Assembly (NCBI GenBank): GCA_902767775.1
Contig: CACXIP010000001.1
Location: forward strand, 124,001 to 188,000
DNA from: an uncultured Prevotellaceae bacterium
Lineage (GTDB): Bacteria > Bacteroidota > Bacteroidia > Bacteroidales > Bacteroidaceae
Direction: 5' to 3'
DNA length: 64,000 nt
In this document: positions 14,497-22,556 of the stretch, one piece after another
How the letters are laid out: each line of letters opens with the position of its first letter
Numbering within the stretch: the first letter of the stretch is position 1
The notes under the pieces: model-generated
The model's input: the letters and a program-made list of their open reading frames with translations, nothing else
What the model was told of the DNA's origin: nothing
Database searches by the model: none
Position numbers and translations under genes: made by a program

Positions 14497-16656
14497 ATGA
14501 GAGTCTATCAGACAAACGAAATCAAAAACATCGCACTCATTGGCAGTGCGGGAAGCGGCAAGACTACTCTTGCCGAGGCCATGCTTTTTGAAGCTGGCAT
14601 TATCAAACGCCGTGGAACCGTAGAGGGAAAGAACACTGTAAGTGACTACTTCCCCGTGGAGCAGGAGTATGGCTACTCTGTGTTCCCCACAGTATTCCAT
14701 GTCGAATGGAACAACAAAAAGCTCAACTTCATTGATTGCCCGGGTTCGGACGACTTCGTGGGTGGTGCCATCACCGCACTGAATGTGACCGACCAGGCAG
14801 TCATCGTTGTCAATGGTCAGTATGGACCGGAAGTTGGCACCATGAACACTTTCCGCGTGACGGAGAAGCTTGGCAAGCCTGTCATCTTCCTTATCAACCA
14901 GCTTGACCGCGAGCACTGCGACTTCGAGTCCATCATGAACAATATGCGCGACACATTTGGCAGCAAATGTGTGGAAGTGCAATATCCTATCGCTACCGGA
15001 TTGGGATTCAACGCTGTCATCGACGTTCTTCTCATGAAGAAATATTCTTGGAAGCCTGAGGGTGGCGCTCCCATCATTGAGGACATTCCCGCAGAGGAAA
15101 TGGATAAGGCTCAGGAGCTGCACGCAGCCCTTATCGAGGCAGCAGCCGAGAACGACGAGACCCTGATGGAGAAGTTCTTCGAGGAGGAGACTCTTTCTGA
15201 GGATGAAATCCGCGAGGGTATCCGCAAGGGCCTTGTCTCCCGTTCCATCTTCCCCGTTTTCTGTGTTTGCGCAGCCAAAGATATGGGAGTCCGTCGTCTG
15301 ATGGAATTCCTGGGTAATGTCGTACCGTTCCCCACTGACATGCCTAAGGTTTGCGACACCAATGGTGACGAGATTACTATTGACAGCGATGGTCCAGAGA
15401 GCCTCTTCTTCTTCAAAACAGGTATGGAGCCCCATATCGGAGAGGTGAGCTACTTCAAGGTGATGAGCGGAACTGTTCGTCAGGGTGATGACCTCACCAA
15501 TGCAGACCGTGGCTCAAAGGAGCGTATGGGTCAGATTTTCACCTGTGCAGGTGCCAATCGTATTGCTGTTGACGAACTGAAGGCTGGTGATATCGGCTGT
15601 ACAGTTAAGCTGAAGGATGTGAAGACGGGCAACACCTTGAATGCCAAGGATGTTGATATTCGTTTCGACTTCATCAAATATCCCAACTCCAAGTATTCAC
15701 GTGCCATCAAGGCTGTAAGTGAAAGCGACACAGAGAAACTCATGGCTGCTGTGCTCAAGATGCGTCAGGAAGACCCCACTTGGGTGGTTGAGCAGAGCAA
15801 GGAGTTGAAGCAAACCATCATACATGGTCAGGGAGAGTTCCACCTCCGCACTTTGAAATGGCGTTTGGAGAACAACGAAAAGATTCCCGTCATCTATGAG
15901 GAGCCCAAAATCCCGTACCGTGAGACCATCACCAAGGTCAACCGTGCCGACTACCGTCACAAGAAACAGTCTGGTGGTGCCGGACAGTTTGGTGAGGTAC
16001 ACCTCATTGTTGAGCCTTACACAGACGGTATGCCCGATCCCGTCGTCTATAAGTTCGGCGGTCAGGAGTTCAAGATGAACATCAAGAGCCGTGAGGAAAT
16101 CGACCTTGAGTGGGGTGGAAAACTGGTGTTCCTCAACTCTGTGGTTGGTGGTGCCATCGACCAGCGTTTCATGCCCGCCATCCTCAAGGGCGTTATGGAG
16201 CGCATGGAGCAAGGTCCTCTCACCGGCAGCTACGCCCGTGACGTCCGCGTCATTGTGTATGACGGAAAGATGCACCCGGTCGACTCCAACGAGCTTTCGT
16301 TTATGCTGGCAGCCCGCAACGCATTCTCCAAGGCGTTCAAGGATGCAGGTCCCAAGGTGCTTGAGCCTATCTACGACCTCGAGGTTCTCGTTCCCGCCGA
16401 CTATATGGGTGATGTGATGGGCGACCTGCAGGGACGCCGCGCCATCATCATGGGTATGGACAGTGAGGCTGGTTATCAGAAGCTCAATGCCAAGATTCCT
16501 CTCAAGGAGCTTGCCAACTACAGCATCGCACTGAGTTCTCTCACCGGAGGCCGTGCTTCGTTCACCACCACCTTCTCAAGTTATGAACTGGTGCCGAACG
16601 ATATCCAGCAGGAGCTCATCAAGCAGCATGAGGCAGAACTCGCTGAGGAAGATTAA
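14497..16656 (+). CDS. fusA2: Elongation factor G paralogue EF-G2
   Basis: 719 residues with the EF-G domain order: G domain (about 1-285), domain II, III, IV (about 475-600) and V. Key GTPase residues differ from canonical EF-G. The P-loop reads GSAGSGKTT (16-24) rather than AHIDAGKTT, and the switch II motif reads DCPGSDDF, so Ser84 replaces the catalytic His of DxPGH. The guanine-binding motif is NQLD. This closely matches the Bacteroides EF-G2, reported to translocate ribosomes without GTP hydrolysis and to support gut colonisation during starvation. A strong bidirectional terminator follows. Function here is by homology. Confidence 0.92.
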   Translation: MRVYQTNEIKNIALIGSAGSGKTTLAEAMLFEAGIIKRRGTVEGKNTVSDYFPVEQEYGYSVFPTVFHVEWNNKKLNFIDCPGSDDFVGGAITALNVTDQAVIVVNGQYGPEVGTMNTFRVTEKLGKPVIFLINQLDREHCDFESIMNNMRDTFGSKCVEVQYPIATGLGFNAVIDVLLMKKYSWKPEGGAPIIEDIPAEEMDKAQELHAALIEAAAENDETLMEKFFEEETLSEDEIREGIRKGLVSRSIFPVFCVCAAKDMGVRRLMEFLGNVVPFPTDMPKVCDTNGDEITIDSDGPESLFFFKTGMEPHIGEVSYFKVMSGTVRQGDDLTNADRGSKERMGQIFTCAGANRIAVDELKAGDIGCTVKLKDVKTGNTLNAKDVDIRFDFIKYPNSKYSRAIKAVSESDTEKLMAAVLKMRQEDPTWVVEQSKELKQTIIHGQGEFHLRTLKWRLENNEKIPVIYEEPKIPYRETITKVNRADYRHKKQSGGAGQFGEVHLIVEPYTDGMPDPVVYKFGGQEFKMNIKSREEIDLEWGGKLVFLNSVVGGAIDQRFMPAILKGVMERMEQGPLTGSYARDVRVIVYDGKMHPVDSNELSFMLAARNAFSKAFKDAGPKVLEPIYDLEVLVPADYMGDVMGDLQGRRAIIMGMDSEAGYQKLNAKIPLKELANYSIALSSLTGGRASFTTTFSSYELVPNDIQQELIKQHEAELAEED

Positions 16657-16671
16657 TCATTGCATAGCAAA

Positions 16672-16712
16672 CAATCAAAAAGTCCATCCCGACAGGATGG
16701 ACTTTTTGATTG
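16672..16712. terminator. Bidirectional terminator between fusA2 and topB
   Basis: A perfect 18-bp inverted repeat (16672-16689 with 16695-16712, 5-base loop) has A-runs on one arm and T-runs on the other. It can end transcription from both converging genes. Confidence 0.9.
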
Positions 16713-16747
16713 ACAGACATTTGAACTCCAATATCCCCCAATAATTC

Positions 16748-18766
16748 TCAGTTGTTGTCGGGAGTGTTGAAAGGCAACCTATAGCCACAACCTTCCTTCC
16801 ATCTGCTGCATCCATAAGCGGTCTTTCCTTTGATGATGACTCCTGAGCCACAAATGGGGCATGGGCGACCGATGATGCTGTCGTCGGCAACCAACTTGGC
16901 TTGTTTTTTCCTTGGTGCCGCAGGCTTAGCTTGTCTGGGAGTTTTCTTCTTCAACTCTTCGTCCGTAGTCAGTGTGATTTGCCTGTTGCTGTTGTCATTG
17001 AGCACTTGGTTGACAATTTCCTGAATCTGTTGTTTCAGTTCGTCAATGAACTGTGAGGCATCATATCGCTGGTGCTCGATGTCGCGCAGTTTCTTCTCCC
17101 AAATGCCTGTCAGTTCACAACTTTTGAGCAATTCTTCGTGGATGGTGTCAATCAGTTCGATTCCCGTGGCTGTGGCAAGCAAGTTCTTCCTTTCCCGTCG
17201 GATATACCTACGTTTGAACAAGGTCTCAATGATGCCTGCCCTTGACGATGGGCGGCCAATGCCATTCTCTTTCAGTGCGGCACGCAGTTCCTCATCCTCC
17301 ACGAACTTGCCCGCAGTCTCCATCGCCCGCAACAGGGTAGCCTCTGTATAGTATTTTGGGGGTGTTGTCCATTTTTCGGTTAGGGTGGGGGTGTGCGGAC
17401 CACTTTCTCCTTTTACAAATTCTGGGAGAACTTTCTCTTCTGCATCCTTTTTGCTGTCGTCCTCCACATTGGCGCTGCTGTCTTTTTCGTAGATGACACG
17501 CCATCCTGGGCTCTTGATTTGTTTGCCTGTAGCCTTGAATTCCACTGAGTCCACCTTGCCCATCACCGTGGTTGTGGCAAACTGGCAGTCGGGATAGAAC
17601 ACGCTGATGAAACGGCGTGCCACCAAGTCATAAACATGGCGTTCCAGGTCGGTCAGTCCGGTGTCGGCCACTCCCGTGGGAATGATGGCGTGGTGGTCGG
17701 TCACCTTAGAGCTGTCAAACACCTTTTTGCTTTTTTTCAATGTCTTTCCGGCCAGAGGCGCTGTCCATTGCTCATATCCCCGGAGTCCTTTCAGTATGTT
17801 GGGGCATTTGGGGTAGATGTCGTCGCTGAGAAACTGCGTGTCAACACGAGGATATGTGGTGAGTTTGCGCTCATACAGCGTCTGGATGATTTTCAATGTG
17901 GTGTCGGCGCTGAGGCTGAACTTCTTGTTGCAATCCACCTGCAACGAGGTGAGGTCGTATAGGTGGGGCGGTGCTTCTGTGCCATTCTTCTTTTGTACGT
18001 CGGTGACGACAAAGGGTTTGTCCTGAATGAGGGAGAAAGCCTGTTCCCCCTCTTCCTTGGTCATGAACTTGCCCTTGGTTGCTGTGAATAAAGTCTCGCG
18101 GTATATTGTTGACAGTACCCAGTAGGGCTCTGGCTTGAACCCATCAATCTCCTTCTGTCGGTTGACAATCAGTGCAAGTGTCGGGGTCTGGACGCGACCG
18201 ATGGACAGCACTTGTTGGTTGTGGCCATATTTGAGGGTATACAGCCTTGTGGCATTCATGCCAAGAATCCAGTCTCCGATGGCACGGCATAATCCTGCCC
18301 GATAGAGAGGGTCGTAGAGTGATTGCTCTTTGAGGTTTTGGAAACCATCTCTTATCGCCTCATCGGTCATGGAGGAAATCCACAGTCGCTTGACGGGGCA
18401 TTTTGCCTGTGCCTTCTGCATGACCCACCTTTGGATAAGCTCACCTTCCTGTCCGGCATCACCGCAGTTGATGATTCCGTCGGCAGCCTGCATGAGTTGT
18501 TCGATAACGGCAAATTGTTTCTTGATACCCTCATCCTCTATCAGTTTGATGCCGAAGCGTGGCGGTATCATGGGCAATACCGACAACGCCCATCTCTTCC
18601 ACAGTGGTTGGTAGTCATGGGGTTCCTTTAGGGTGCATAGATGGCCGTACGTCCAGGTCACCTGGTAGCCATTGCCCTCCATATAACCATTTTTCTGACT
18701 GACGGCGCCAATGATTCTGGCAATGTCCTTGGCGACGCTTGGTTTCTCTGCGATACAGACAATCAT
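16748..18766 (-). CDS. topB: DNA topoisomerase III
   Basis: A type IA topoisomerase, which decatenates DNA by single-strand passage. The start is the ATG at 18766 (MIVCIAEKPSVAKDIA), two bases after the stop of the LUD gene; a TTG two codons upstream is less likely. An N-terminal TOPRIM domain (acidic DxGQEGE-like GDAGQEGELI) is followed by the type IA core. TTYPRVDTQ contains the DNA-linked catalytic Tyr (Tyr305). A basic Pro/Ala/Lys linker leads to a C-terminal zinc-ribbon-like segment (CPICG ... GCSRWKEGCGY). At 672 residues it is normal for TopB. TopB can belong to mobile elements, but no mobile neighbours are seen. Confidence 0.93.
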   Translation of the reverse strand: MIVCIAEKPSVAKDIARIIGAVSQKNGYMEGNGYQVTWTYGHLCTLKEPHDYQPLWKRWALSVLPMIPPRFGIKLIEDEGIKKQFAVIEQLMQAADGIINCGDAGQEGELIQRWVMQKAQAKCPVKRLWISSMTDEAIRDGFQNLKEQSLYDPLYRAGLCRAIGDWILGMNATRLYTLKYGHNQQVLSIGRVQTPTLALIVNRQKEIDGFKPEPYWVLSTIYRETLFTATKGKFMTKEEGEQAFSLIQDKPFVVTDVQKKNGTEAPPHLYDLTSLQVDCNKKFSLSADTTLKIIQTLYERKLTTYPRVDTQFLSDDIYPKCPNILKGLRGYEQWTAPLAGKTLKKSKKVFDSSKVTDHHAIIPTGVADTGLTDLERHVYDLVARRFISVFYPDCQFATTTVMGKVDSVEFKATGKQIKSPGWRVIYEKDSSANVEDDSKKDAEEKVLPEFVKGESGPHTPTLTEKWTTPPKYYTEATLLRAMETAGKFVEDEELRAALKENGIGRPSSRAGIIETLFKRRYIRRERKNLLATATGIELIDTIHEELLKSCELTGIWEKKLRDIEHQRYDASQFIDELKQQIQEIVNQVLNDNSNRQITLTTDEELKKKTPRQAKPAAPRKKQAKLVADDSIIGRPCPICGSGVIIKGKTAYGCSRWKEGCGYRLPFNTPDNN

Positions 18767-18768
18767 GT

Positions 18769-19404
18769 TCAATAACCGAGTTGCAGGTCAGTGAGGATGA
18801 CAATATGGCGTTGGGAGGGGTGTGACATACGAAGAAAATGAATGTAGTTGCAGATGCTGTCCGCGGAATTGCAGTTGTGGCACATGCCGTCTTTCTGGCA
18901 TGGTGTCTCGATGTCAAACCGCATGGCATTGATGGGAGCCGCGGTATGGCGGGCCCGTTGGAGTGCGCTTTCCACATCTGCTGCCACCTTGTTGAGCCCA
19001 ACCACAAATATGACCCGCTTGGGTCCCCATGTGATGGCAGCCACCCGGTTGCCGTTGCCGTCGATATTCACCAGCACACCATCCTCTGTCATTGCATTGA
19101 CGCTCGAGAGATAATAGTCCACCTCGAAAGCCTTTCGGTAAATGCTCAGCTTATCCTCCGCTGTCTTGACTTCGTCGCGGTCGTATACCACATAGTCTCC
19201 GTTCTTCAATGCGTCGGTGAGGCCGATGTCCCGGATACTCATCGAACCGCCCCATGTCACACTGCTGCCTTTCTCCATCAACTGCCTGACTTGGGCTATG
19301 ATTTCCTCTGCGGTATGACAATAATAGGCGTCAAAGTGGCGGCGTTTCAAATTGTGGATGATTTTCTCAGCCATTTTTTGCTGGCGTATTTCTTGGGGAT
19401 TCAT
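18769..19404 (-). CDS. LUD domain protein (LutC/YkgG-like)
   Basis: 211 residues from ATG 19404 (MNPQEIRQQKMAE), which matches family starts; an in-frame ATG at 19449 adds 15 residues and is possible given the promoter position. VTWGGSMSIRDIGL and the ITWGPKRVIFVVGLNKV segment are characteristic of stand-alone LUD (lactate utilisation) domain proteins. The C-terminal cysteines (CQKDGMCHNCNSADSIC) could bind a metal or Fe-S cluster. In LutABC the domain is part of a lactate dehydrogenase; here lutA and lutB are absent, so the role is open. It lies directly upstream of topB (2-base gap). Confidence 0.75.
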   Translation of the reverse strand: MNPQEIRQQKMAEKIIHNLKRRHFDAYYCHTAEEIIAQVRQLMEKGSSVTWGGSMSIRDIGLTDALKNGDYVVYDRDEVKTAEDKLSIYRKAFEVDYYLSSVNAMTEDGVLVNIDGNGNRVAAITWGPKRVIFVVGLNKVAADVESALQRARHTAAPINAMRFDIETPCQKDGMCHNCNSADSICNYIHFLRMSHPSQRHIVILTDLQLGY

Positions 19405-19469
19405 ATCGTTTGTGTTTATTTGGTGACAGTTTTGCCTGAATACATTCATAAGTATGAATATCCGACATG

Positions 19470-19501
19470 CAAAATTAACCTAATCCAACCACAATTCAAA
19501 A
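19470..19501 (-). promoter_or_regulatory. Promoter of the LUD-topB pair
   Basis: On the minus strand: TTTTG (19497-19501), 19 bp, TAATTTTG (19470-19477). Confidence 0.7.
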
Positions 19502-19541
19502 AAATAACTCCAATTTCTTTTCTCCTCTCATTTTTTGATTG

Positions 19542-19619
19542 TATTTTTGTAACATTAAATCGTTACATTCACATGCAGCACTTGTGGCGGATACTTATGA
19601 GGGGACATCACATGTGCTG
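19542..19619 (+). promoter_or_regulatory. Possible -7 element and leader hairpin before the Sel1-repeat gene
   Basis: TATTTTTG (19542-19549) is a likely -7 element, without a clear -33 box. The ~100-base leader contains an 11-bp stem with one mismatch (CAGCACTTGTG 19576-19586 and CACATGTGCTG 19609-19619, 22-base loop). Its role is unknown. Confidence 0.4.
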
Positions 19620-19652
19620 ATGGTTGCTAATCACACCTAAAAACAGATCAAG

Positions 19653-20222
19653 ATGAGAAAAATTTGTTTTCTGATATCCATGATTGTCTGCCTGTTGGCT
19701 CAGGCACAAAGTACAGAAAAGTTGTATACTCAAGGCAAGGCTTTGTATGATGCCAAGAACTATGCCAAAGCCTTTCCTCTTTTTCAGACTGCCGCCCAAA
19801 AAGGCCATAAGAAGGCACAATATCGTTTGGGCCTGTGCTATGACAAGGGCAGGGGAGTGAAGGAGGACGACAAACAGGCTTTCTATTGGTATGGACTTTC
19901 TGCCAACCAAGGTTATGCCAAGGCCCAGTATCAGTTGGGGCGGTGTTATAAAAAAGGCGAGGGAACCACGAAGGACATTACGAAGGCCGTCGCTCTCTTC
20001 TCCAAGGCAGCCAAGCAGGACAATGCCGATGGGCTTTATGCTTTGGGCAAATGTTATCTTAAAGGTCAGGGTGTGGCAGCCGACAAGGCAATGGCCAAAT
20101 CCCTGTTTCAGAAAGCTGTGCGTCATAAAAAGGATGGAAAAGAGATATTGGCAAAGATACGCGAGGATGCCAAAGATGGGGATGAAGACGCCAAACAAAT
20201 CCTCACACTTATTGGTAAGTAA
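19653..20222 (+). CDS. Exported Sel1-repeat (TPR-like) protein
   Basis: 189 residues: signal peptide (MRKICFLISM to AQAQ), then four Sel1-like repeats of about 36 residues. These are recognisable by A-x-x-x-L-x-x-A-A, G-x-x-x-A-Q-Y-x-L-G-x-C-Y and G-x-G-x-x-x-D motifs (residues ~40-170). Sel1 repeats form a superhelix for protein-protein contacts. It is probably a periplasmic scaffold. The GH28 gene starts 38 bases later on the same strand, which suggests, but does not prove, joint transcription. Confidence 0.8.
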   Translation: MRKICFLISMIVCLLAQAQSTEKLYTQGKALYDAKNYAKAFPLFQTAAQKGHKKAQYRLGLCYDKGRGVKEDDKQAFYWYGLSANQGYAKAQYQLGRCYKKGEGTTKDITKAVALFSKAAKQDNADGLYALGKCYLKGQGVAADKAMAKSLFQKAVRHKKDGKEILAKIREDAKDGDEDAKQILTLIGK

Positions 20223-20260
20223 TTCTTGAAGAAGAAAAATCCTTAACACGTAGGCTGGTC

Positions 20261-21637
20261 ATGAGAAAAACGATTATCACCTATTGGCTGACACTCTTGG
20301 CAATCATGTTGCCGGGTTGTATCAATGCTGCCAATCCTTGGAAACAGATGAAAAAAGTGGAGAAGTCCATAGTGGTCCCCACTTTTCCCAACAGGACTTT
20401 CAATATCTTGGATTATCATCAGTCAAAGGATACGCTTTATACCGACGCCATCAACAAGGCAGTCCAGGCATGCCATATGCAGGGAGGAGGCCTCGTGGTG
20501 ATACCAAAGGGCGTGTTCAAGACGGCTGCCATCCATCTGCGCTCCGGGGTGAATCTTCATCTGGAGGAGGGTGCCGTACTGCAGTTCAGCACAGACCGCA
20601 GGCTTTATCCCCTCGTCCTGACCCGTATCGAAGGCATCGACTGCTACAATCTCTCACCGCTCATCTATGCCTATGGCGAGCATGACATCGCCATCACTGG
20701 AAAGGGAAAACTTGACGGTATGGCCACTAAGGACAACTGGCTTCATCCGGACACCATTTGGAAGGTACCCCTTCCGGATGGCACAGTGGGCAAGGAGAAA
20801 GACTGGCTCAACCGCGCTCTTGAAGAGCAATGGCCCATGGACAAGAGGGTGTATGAGGGAAAAATCGGCATGAGGCCACAGTTCATCAACTTTTATAAAT
20901 GCAAGAACATCCTCTTGGAGGACTTTGAAATCAACCGCTCTCCCTTTTGGCTGATTCATCCGCTGATGTCAGAGAACATCACCGTCAGGCGTCTCACGCT
21001 CAACAGCCACGGATACAACAACGACGGCTGCGACCCCGAGTCATGCCGCAATGTGCTCATCGAAGACTGCTTTTTCGATACGGGCGATGACTGCATCGCC
21101 ATCAAAAGCGGGAAGGATGACGATGGCCGCCGGTGGATGATTCCCTCAGAGAATATCATAGTCCGCAAGTGCCGGATGAGGGACGGGCATGCTGGAGTCG
21201 CCATAGGCAGTGAGATTACCGGTGGCTGTTCCAACGTGTGGGTGGAGGACTGCGAGATGGACAGTCCGCACCTTAACCGCATCATACGTATCAAGTCCAA
21301 TCCCAACCGGGGCGGAGAAGTGAAGAATGTGTATGTCAGAAATGTGGAAGTTGGGACATGCGACCTCGCCATCTTGGGTATCGAACTGAACTATTGGCAT
21401 GAGAATGAAGGCAAGTATTATCCCTATTTCCACAATATACATTTTGAGAATGTGACAAGCAAGAAAAGCCGTTTCTTGCTGCATGTAGAGGGTCTTGAGA
21501 ACCGTGTGCAGGCCCGTGACATCTCATTTAAGGACTGCCGCTTCGATGGCGTGACCGAACCAGAGGTTTGTCATGTGGTCGGAACCGGCAAGGTGTCGTA
21601 TAAGAACGTATATGTGAATGGCAAAATTTGGAAATAA
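20261..21637 (+). CDS. Glycoside hydrolase family 28 (polygalacturonase-like)
   Basis: 458 residues with an N-terminal export signal; LPGC at 18-21 could be a lipobox, or cleavage could follow INA. The right-handed beta-helix GH28 core shows all catalytic signatures: NNDGCDPESC (first Asp), DTGDDCIAIKSG (paired Asp), GHAGVAIGSE (conserved GH-x-G) and RIIRIKSN (RIK). A GGGLVVIPKGVF segment near the N-terminus is usual for the pectate-lyase-like fold. It should cleave galacturonate-containing pectins; whether exo or endo, and polygalacturonan or rhamnogalacturonan, is not resolved. No SusC/SusD pair is nearby. Confidence 0.9.
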   Translation: MRKTIITYWLTLLAIMLPGCINAANPWKQMKKVEKSIVVPTFPNRTFNILDYHQSKDTLYTDAINKAVQACHMQGGGLVVIPKGVFKTAAIHLRSGVNLHLEEGAVLQFSTDRRLYPLVLTRIEGIDCYNLSPLIYAYGEHDIAITGKGKLDGMATKDNWLHPDTIWKVPLPDGTVGKEKDWLNRALEEQWPMDKRVYEGKIGMRPQFINFYKCKNILLEDFEINRSPFWLIHPLMSENITVRRLTLNSHGYNNDGCDPESCRNVLIEDCFFDTGDDCIAIKSGKDDDGRRWMIPSENIIVRKCRMRDGHAGVAIGSEITGGCSNVWVEDCEMDSPHLNRIIRIKSNPNRGGEVKNVYVRNVEVGTCDLAILGIELNYWHENEGKYYPYFHNIHFENVTSKKSRFLLHVEGLENRVQARDISFKDCRFDGVTEPEVCHVVGTGKVSYKNVYVNGKIWK

Positions 21638-21642
21638 ACGCT

Positions 21643-22113
21643 ATGGAATACATCATCATTATTGCCGCAATCGTTGTGGTTCTCGCCATTCTCTTCCTCA
21701 GGAAGGGGAAAGAGCAGCCTACTGATTATGAGGAACCTGTATATAAGGCCAGCGGACACCAATGGGTTTTCAACGGAATACTCGACATTGACTGTCCTCC
21801 AGCCAACATGACACCATTCACCGATTATGAAGGAGAAATCCAGTTGATGGTGAAAAAGGGTTTTGTCCACTATGACCTGATAGTGGAAGACCAGAAAGAG
21901 TTGGGCGACAAGTTGGGCTTGTTTCGTGGCATTGCCTGTGTCGAAGGGGGGAGGATTGTCATCCGTCAGGGAAACACCACTTTGGGACATCTTCCGGCGG
22001 GACTTGCCTCACTCGAAGAACAGATTCGTAAGTCAGCCAATGAAACGGAGGCTTACGGCTACATTGCAAGCCGAAAAGGTGAGGTGTTTGGTGAGGTCTG
22101 TATAAGAAAATGA
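21643..22113 (+). CDS. Small membrane-anchored protein, unknown
   Basis: 156 residues from ATG 21643, five bases after the GH28 stop. One transmembrane helix (EYIIIIAAIVVVLAILFL) leads into a soluble domain of about 130 residues rich in beta strands. The stretch GNTTLGHLPAGLASLEEQI followed by a terminal strand loosely recalls HIRAN domains, but the match is too weak to assign. Four bases overlap the GtrA gene (ATGA), indicating co-translation and a possible envelope-glycosylation context. Confidence 0.55.
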   Translation: MEYIIIIAAIVVVLAILFLRKGKEQPTDYEEPVYKASGHQWVFNGILDIDCPPANMTPFTDYEGEIQLMVKKGFVHYDLIVEDQKELGDKLGLFRGIACVEGGRIVIRQGNTTLGHLPAGLASLEEQIRKSANETEAYGYIASRKGEVFGEVCIRK

Positions 22114-22487
22114 AAATCAAAATCAATTTCAGAGAAGTCATCAGGTTTGGCATGGTGGGCGTGTTCGCCACCCTCCTGCACTATTCCATCTATTGGGTGT
22201 TGAAAAGGTATATGAACGTCAACATAGCCTACACCATAGGCTATTTCCTCAGTTTCATATGCAATTTCTTCCTCTCTTCTTATTTCACTTTCAAGTCAGA
22301 AGCATCGGTTAAGCGTGGAATTGGTTTTATAGGTGCTCACCTCAACAACTATTTCCTCCACATGATTCTGCTCAACCTGTTCCTGTTTCTGGGAGTCAGT
22401 GAGTCGCTCGCCCCGATACCGGTTTATATGATAGCGGTGCCGGTCAATTTCATCTTGGTAAGGTGGGTGTTTAAGCATAAGAGATAA
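22110..22487 (+). CDS. GtrA-family membrane protein
   Basis: 125 residues with four predicted transmembrane helices, the size and layout of GtrA/DPMS-associated proteins. VIRFGMVGVFATLLHYSIY is the typical first helix (the family's 'RFxxVGxxxTxxxxxxY'), and NFFLSSYFTFK sits between helices 2 and 3. GtrA proteins are thought to flip or help flip polyprenyl-linked sugars such as undecaprenyl-phosphate glucose across the inner membrane for cell-surface glycosylation. Confidence 0.85.
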   Translation: MKIKINFREVIRFGMVGVFATLLHYSIYWVLKRYMNVNIAYTIGYFLSFICNFFLSSYFTFKSEASVKRGIGFIGAHLNNYFLHMILLNLFLFLGVSESLAPIPVYMIAVPVNFILVRWVFKHKR

Positions 22488-22502
22488 ATGCATCCAAATA
22501 CA

Positions 22503-22534
22503 TTTGGCTTTTCCCACGTTTATTCGTAACTTTG
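22503..22534 (+). promoter_or_regulatory. Promoter of the YfhO-like gene
   Basis: TTTG (22503-22506), 20 bp, TAACTTTG (22527-22534), 23 bases before the ATG at 22557. This makes YfhO-fkp a transcription unit separate from GtrA. Confidence 0.75.
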
Positions 22535-22556
22535 CCACAAAATTGTCATCACAGAT

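Noticed and set aside
14473-15435. 320-codon antisense open frame over fusA2
   Set aside because: It has no recognisable domain; fusA2 has clear homology and a promoter, and long shadow frames are expected opposite strongly biased genes.
16748-19404. topB as part of an integrative element
   Set aside because: TopB-like genes occur on conjugative elements, but no integrase, relaxase or mobilisation gene is present and base composition does not change.
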